7,254 bases of DNA from an uncultured Prevotella sp. (GTDB lineage Bacteria > Bacteroidota > Bacteroidia > Bacteroidales > Bacteroidaceae), in contig CAMYZK010000119.1 of assembly GCA_947303825.1 (NCBI GenBank), forward strand, positions 1 through 7,254, given 5' to 3'. Both the position numbers and the translations under genes were made by a program. The notes below the pieces were generated by a model, which saw only the letters and a list, made by a program, of their open reading frames with translations, was not told where the DNA came from and did not search any database. Positions 6,814-7,254 of this stretch are shown here, piece after piece; position 1 is the stretch's first letter, and each line of letters begins with the position of its first letter.

Positions 6814-6855
6814 CCCCTAGGGTGTTGCTGACCTAGGTCAGCAACACCCTAGGGG
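6814..6855. repeat. Perfect 42-bp palindrome
   Basis: The 42 bases equal their own reverse complement with no spacer; the axis lies between 6834 and 6835. The arm begins CCCCTAGGGTGTTGCTGACC. It contains three evenly spaced CCTAGG hexamers at 6816, 6832 and 6848. As RNA it would fold into a stem of about 19 bp with a 4-nt loop; on the plus strand it is followed by TCTG and five T (6860-6864), so it might act as a terminator. As DNA it could extrude a cruciform. Confidence 0.9.
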
Positions 6856-6948
6856 TCTGTTTTTGCAGCAATGAAGGGTTGCCGGGAGCATAGCTAGCCA
6901 TGCTTTTCCCCTCACCAGAGACAAAAAAGTTATGGTACGGTTGAAAAG

Positions 6949-6959
6949 CCCTGAAAGGG
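6949..6959. repeat. Small CCCT/AGGG hairpin with GAA loop
   Basis: CCCT (6949-6952), loop GAA, AGGG (6956-6959). The stem is short, but its arrangement and loop match the hairpins further right. The preceding GAAAAG is also found inverted (CTTTTC, 7238-7243) beside the last hairpin of the window, suggesting a shared module. Confidence 0.4.
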
Positions 6960-6970
6960 AGAGATACAAA

Positions 6971-6991
6971 CCCCACCCCCGACCCCTCCCC
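6971..6991 (-). other. Predicted G-quadruplex motif
   Basis: The plus strand has C runs of four, five, four and four bases separated by A, GA and T. The minus strand therefore carries G runs of 4, 4, 5 and 4 with loops of 1, 2 and 1 nt. This meets the strict G-quadruplex pattern with four-tetrad potential and very short loops, which are the most stable kind. It lies in non-coding DNA between the palindrome and the hairpin cluster. Confidence 0.7.
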
Positions 6992-7012
6992 TTAACTACT
7001 CTTTATACACAT

Positions 7013-7105
7013 CTTCGAGGGGTAGCCCCGAAGGGGCGTTGAGAGCATAGGCAGGGGTGACGCTCGGCTTTGCCGATTGCTACCGAAGGGACACAAGAAC
7101 CCCTG
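7013..7105. repeat. GC-rich hairpin cluster, left part
   Basis: GCCCC-GAA-GGGGC at 7025-7037 is a 5-bp hairpin; CTTC (7013-7016) with GGGG (7019-7022) offers an alternative pairing to CCCC-GAAG (7026-7033). TCGGC-TTT-GCCGA lies at 7064-7076. Around it, CAGGGGT (7052-7058) pairs with ACCCCTG (7099-7105). GGTAGC (7021-7026) is also complementary to GCTACC (7079-7084). The density of nested and competing stems is far above that of the coding part of the window. Confidence 0.65.
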
Positions 7106-7127
7106 TAAATATGATTGGTTGACCCCA

Positions 7128-7254
7128 ACCCCAAAGGGGTGACAGAGGCCGATTTGGTACTTACCATCGTCTTCTGTCGCCCCTTCGGGGCTAATGTTAC
7201 CGCCTGCTTTTGCAGGGGCTTCACCCCTGCCTGTAGTCTTTTCAGCCCTTCGGG
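7128..7254. repeat. GC-rich hairpin cluster, right part (runs off the window)
   Basis: Consecutive hairpins: ACCCC-AAA-GGGGT (7128-7140); GCCCC-TTC-GGGGC (7179-7191), the reverse complement of 7025-7037; CCTGC-TTTT-GCAGG (7203-7216), which competes with GCAGGGG-CTTCA-CCCCTGC (7212-7230); and CCC-TTC-GGG at 7246-7254, cut by the window end. A longer imperfect palindrome spans 7134-7185. TCACCCCTGCC (7221-7231) is the inverse of 7050-7060. These resemble intergenic hairpin repeats of the REP/BIME kind in form; the family is not identified. Confidence 0.65.

Noticed and set aside
6166..7110. Direct repeat CCCCTGTAAAT at 6166-6176 and 7100-7110
   Set aside because: An 11-base match is expected several times by chance in a window of this size. 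The flanks do not match.
7003..7224. A 73-codon open frame on the minus strand in the right intergenic region
   Set aside because: It runs straight through several palindromic hairpins, is rich in residues expected from GC-rich repeats, and has no domain, promoter or start context.
6949..7254. Possible CRISPR array suggested by repeated GC-rich hairpins
   Set aside because: The repeats are short, in both orientations, irregularly spaced and not identical. There are no uniform spacers and no cas genes.
6412..7254. Possible tRNA or rRNA gene in the gene-free stretch
   Set aside because: No cloverleaf with a GTTCRA-type T-loop and CCA-proximal stem was found, and no rRNA-like conserved sequence was recognised.

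Overview
The window looks like a chromosomal segment of a Bacteroidales bacterium, most likely a Prevotella-type genome. Three things support this. Candidate promoters match the Bacteroidetes -7 element TAnnTTTG, and one also has TTTG 19 bp upstream. No clear Shine-Dalgarno sites precede the starts. The gene families (split MacB-type exporter, TolC, tandem-domain secreted esterase) are typical of the group. The genus is inferred, not proven.

Positions 1-4147, minus strand, hold a four-gene export operon. Transcribed right to left it encodes a TolC-family outer-membrane channel (4147-2804), a MacA/HlyD-type periplasmic adaptor (2774-1587), an ABC ATPase (1586-834) and a MacB-type permease (825 to beyond the left edge; 275 N-terminal residues visible). 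Spacings are 29, 0 and 8 nt. The products should assemble into a tripartite pump spanning both membranes. MacB is split into separate ATPase and permease chains. The ATPase has an unusual D-loop (Asp replaced by Tyr).

Positions 4148-4338 are an AT-rich divergent intergenic region with one candidate -7 element per strand. Positions 4339-6138, plus strand, encode a secreted 599-aa protein with two complete alpha/beta-hydrolase domains, each with its own Ser-Asp-His triad. It is probably a carbohydrate or aromatic-ester esterase.

Positions 6139-7254 hold about 1.1 kb with no convincing protein gene but much structure. First comes a strong Bacteroidetes promoter followed about 95 nt later by a perfect 12-bp-stem terminator, a candidate small RNA. 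Next are an inverted repeat (6566-6618) and a weaker structured segment (6636-6703), then a perfect 42-bp palindrome (6814-6855). A four-run G-quadruplex motif lies on the minus strand (6971-6991). The right end (6949-7254) is a dense series of short GC-rich hairpins with GAA/TTC/AAA/TTT loops that continues past the edge. This repeat-rich tail and the candidate sRNA are the least ordinary parts of the window. The exporter and esterase are recognisable families.
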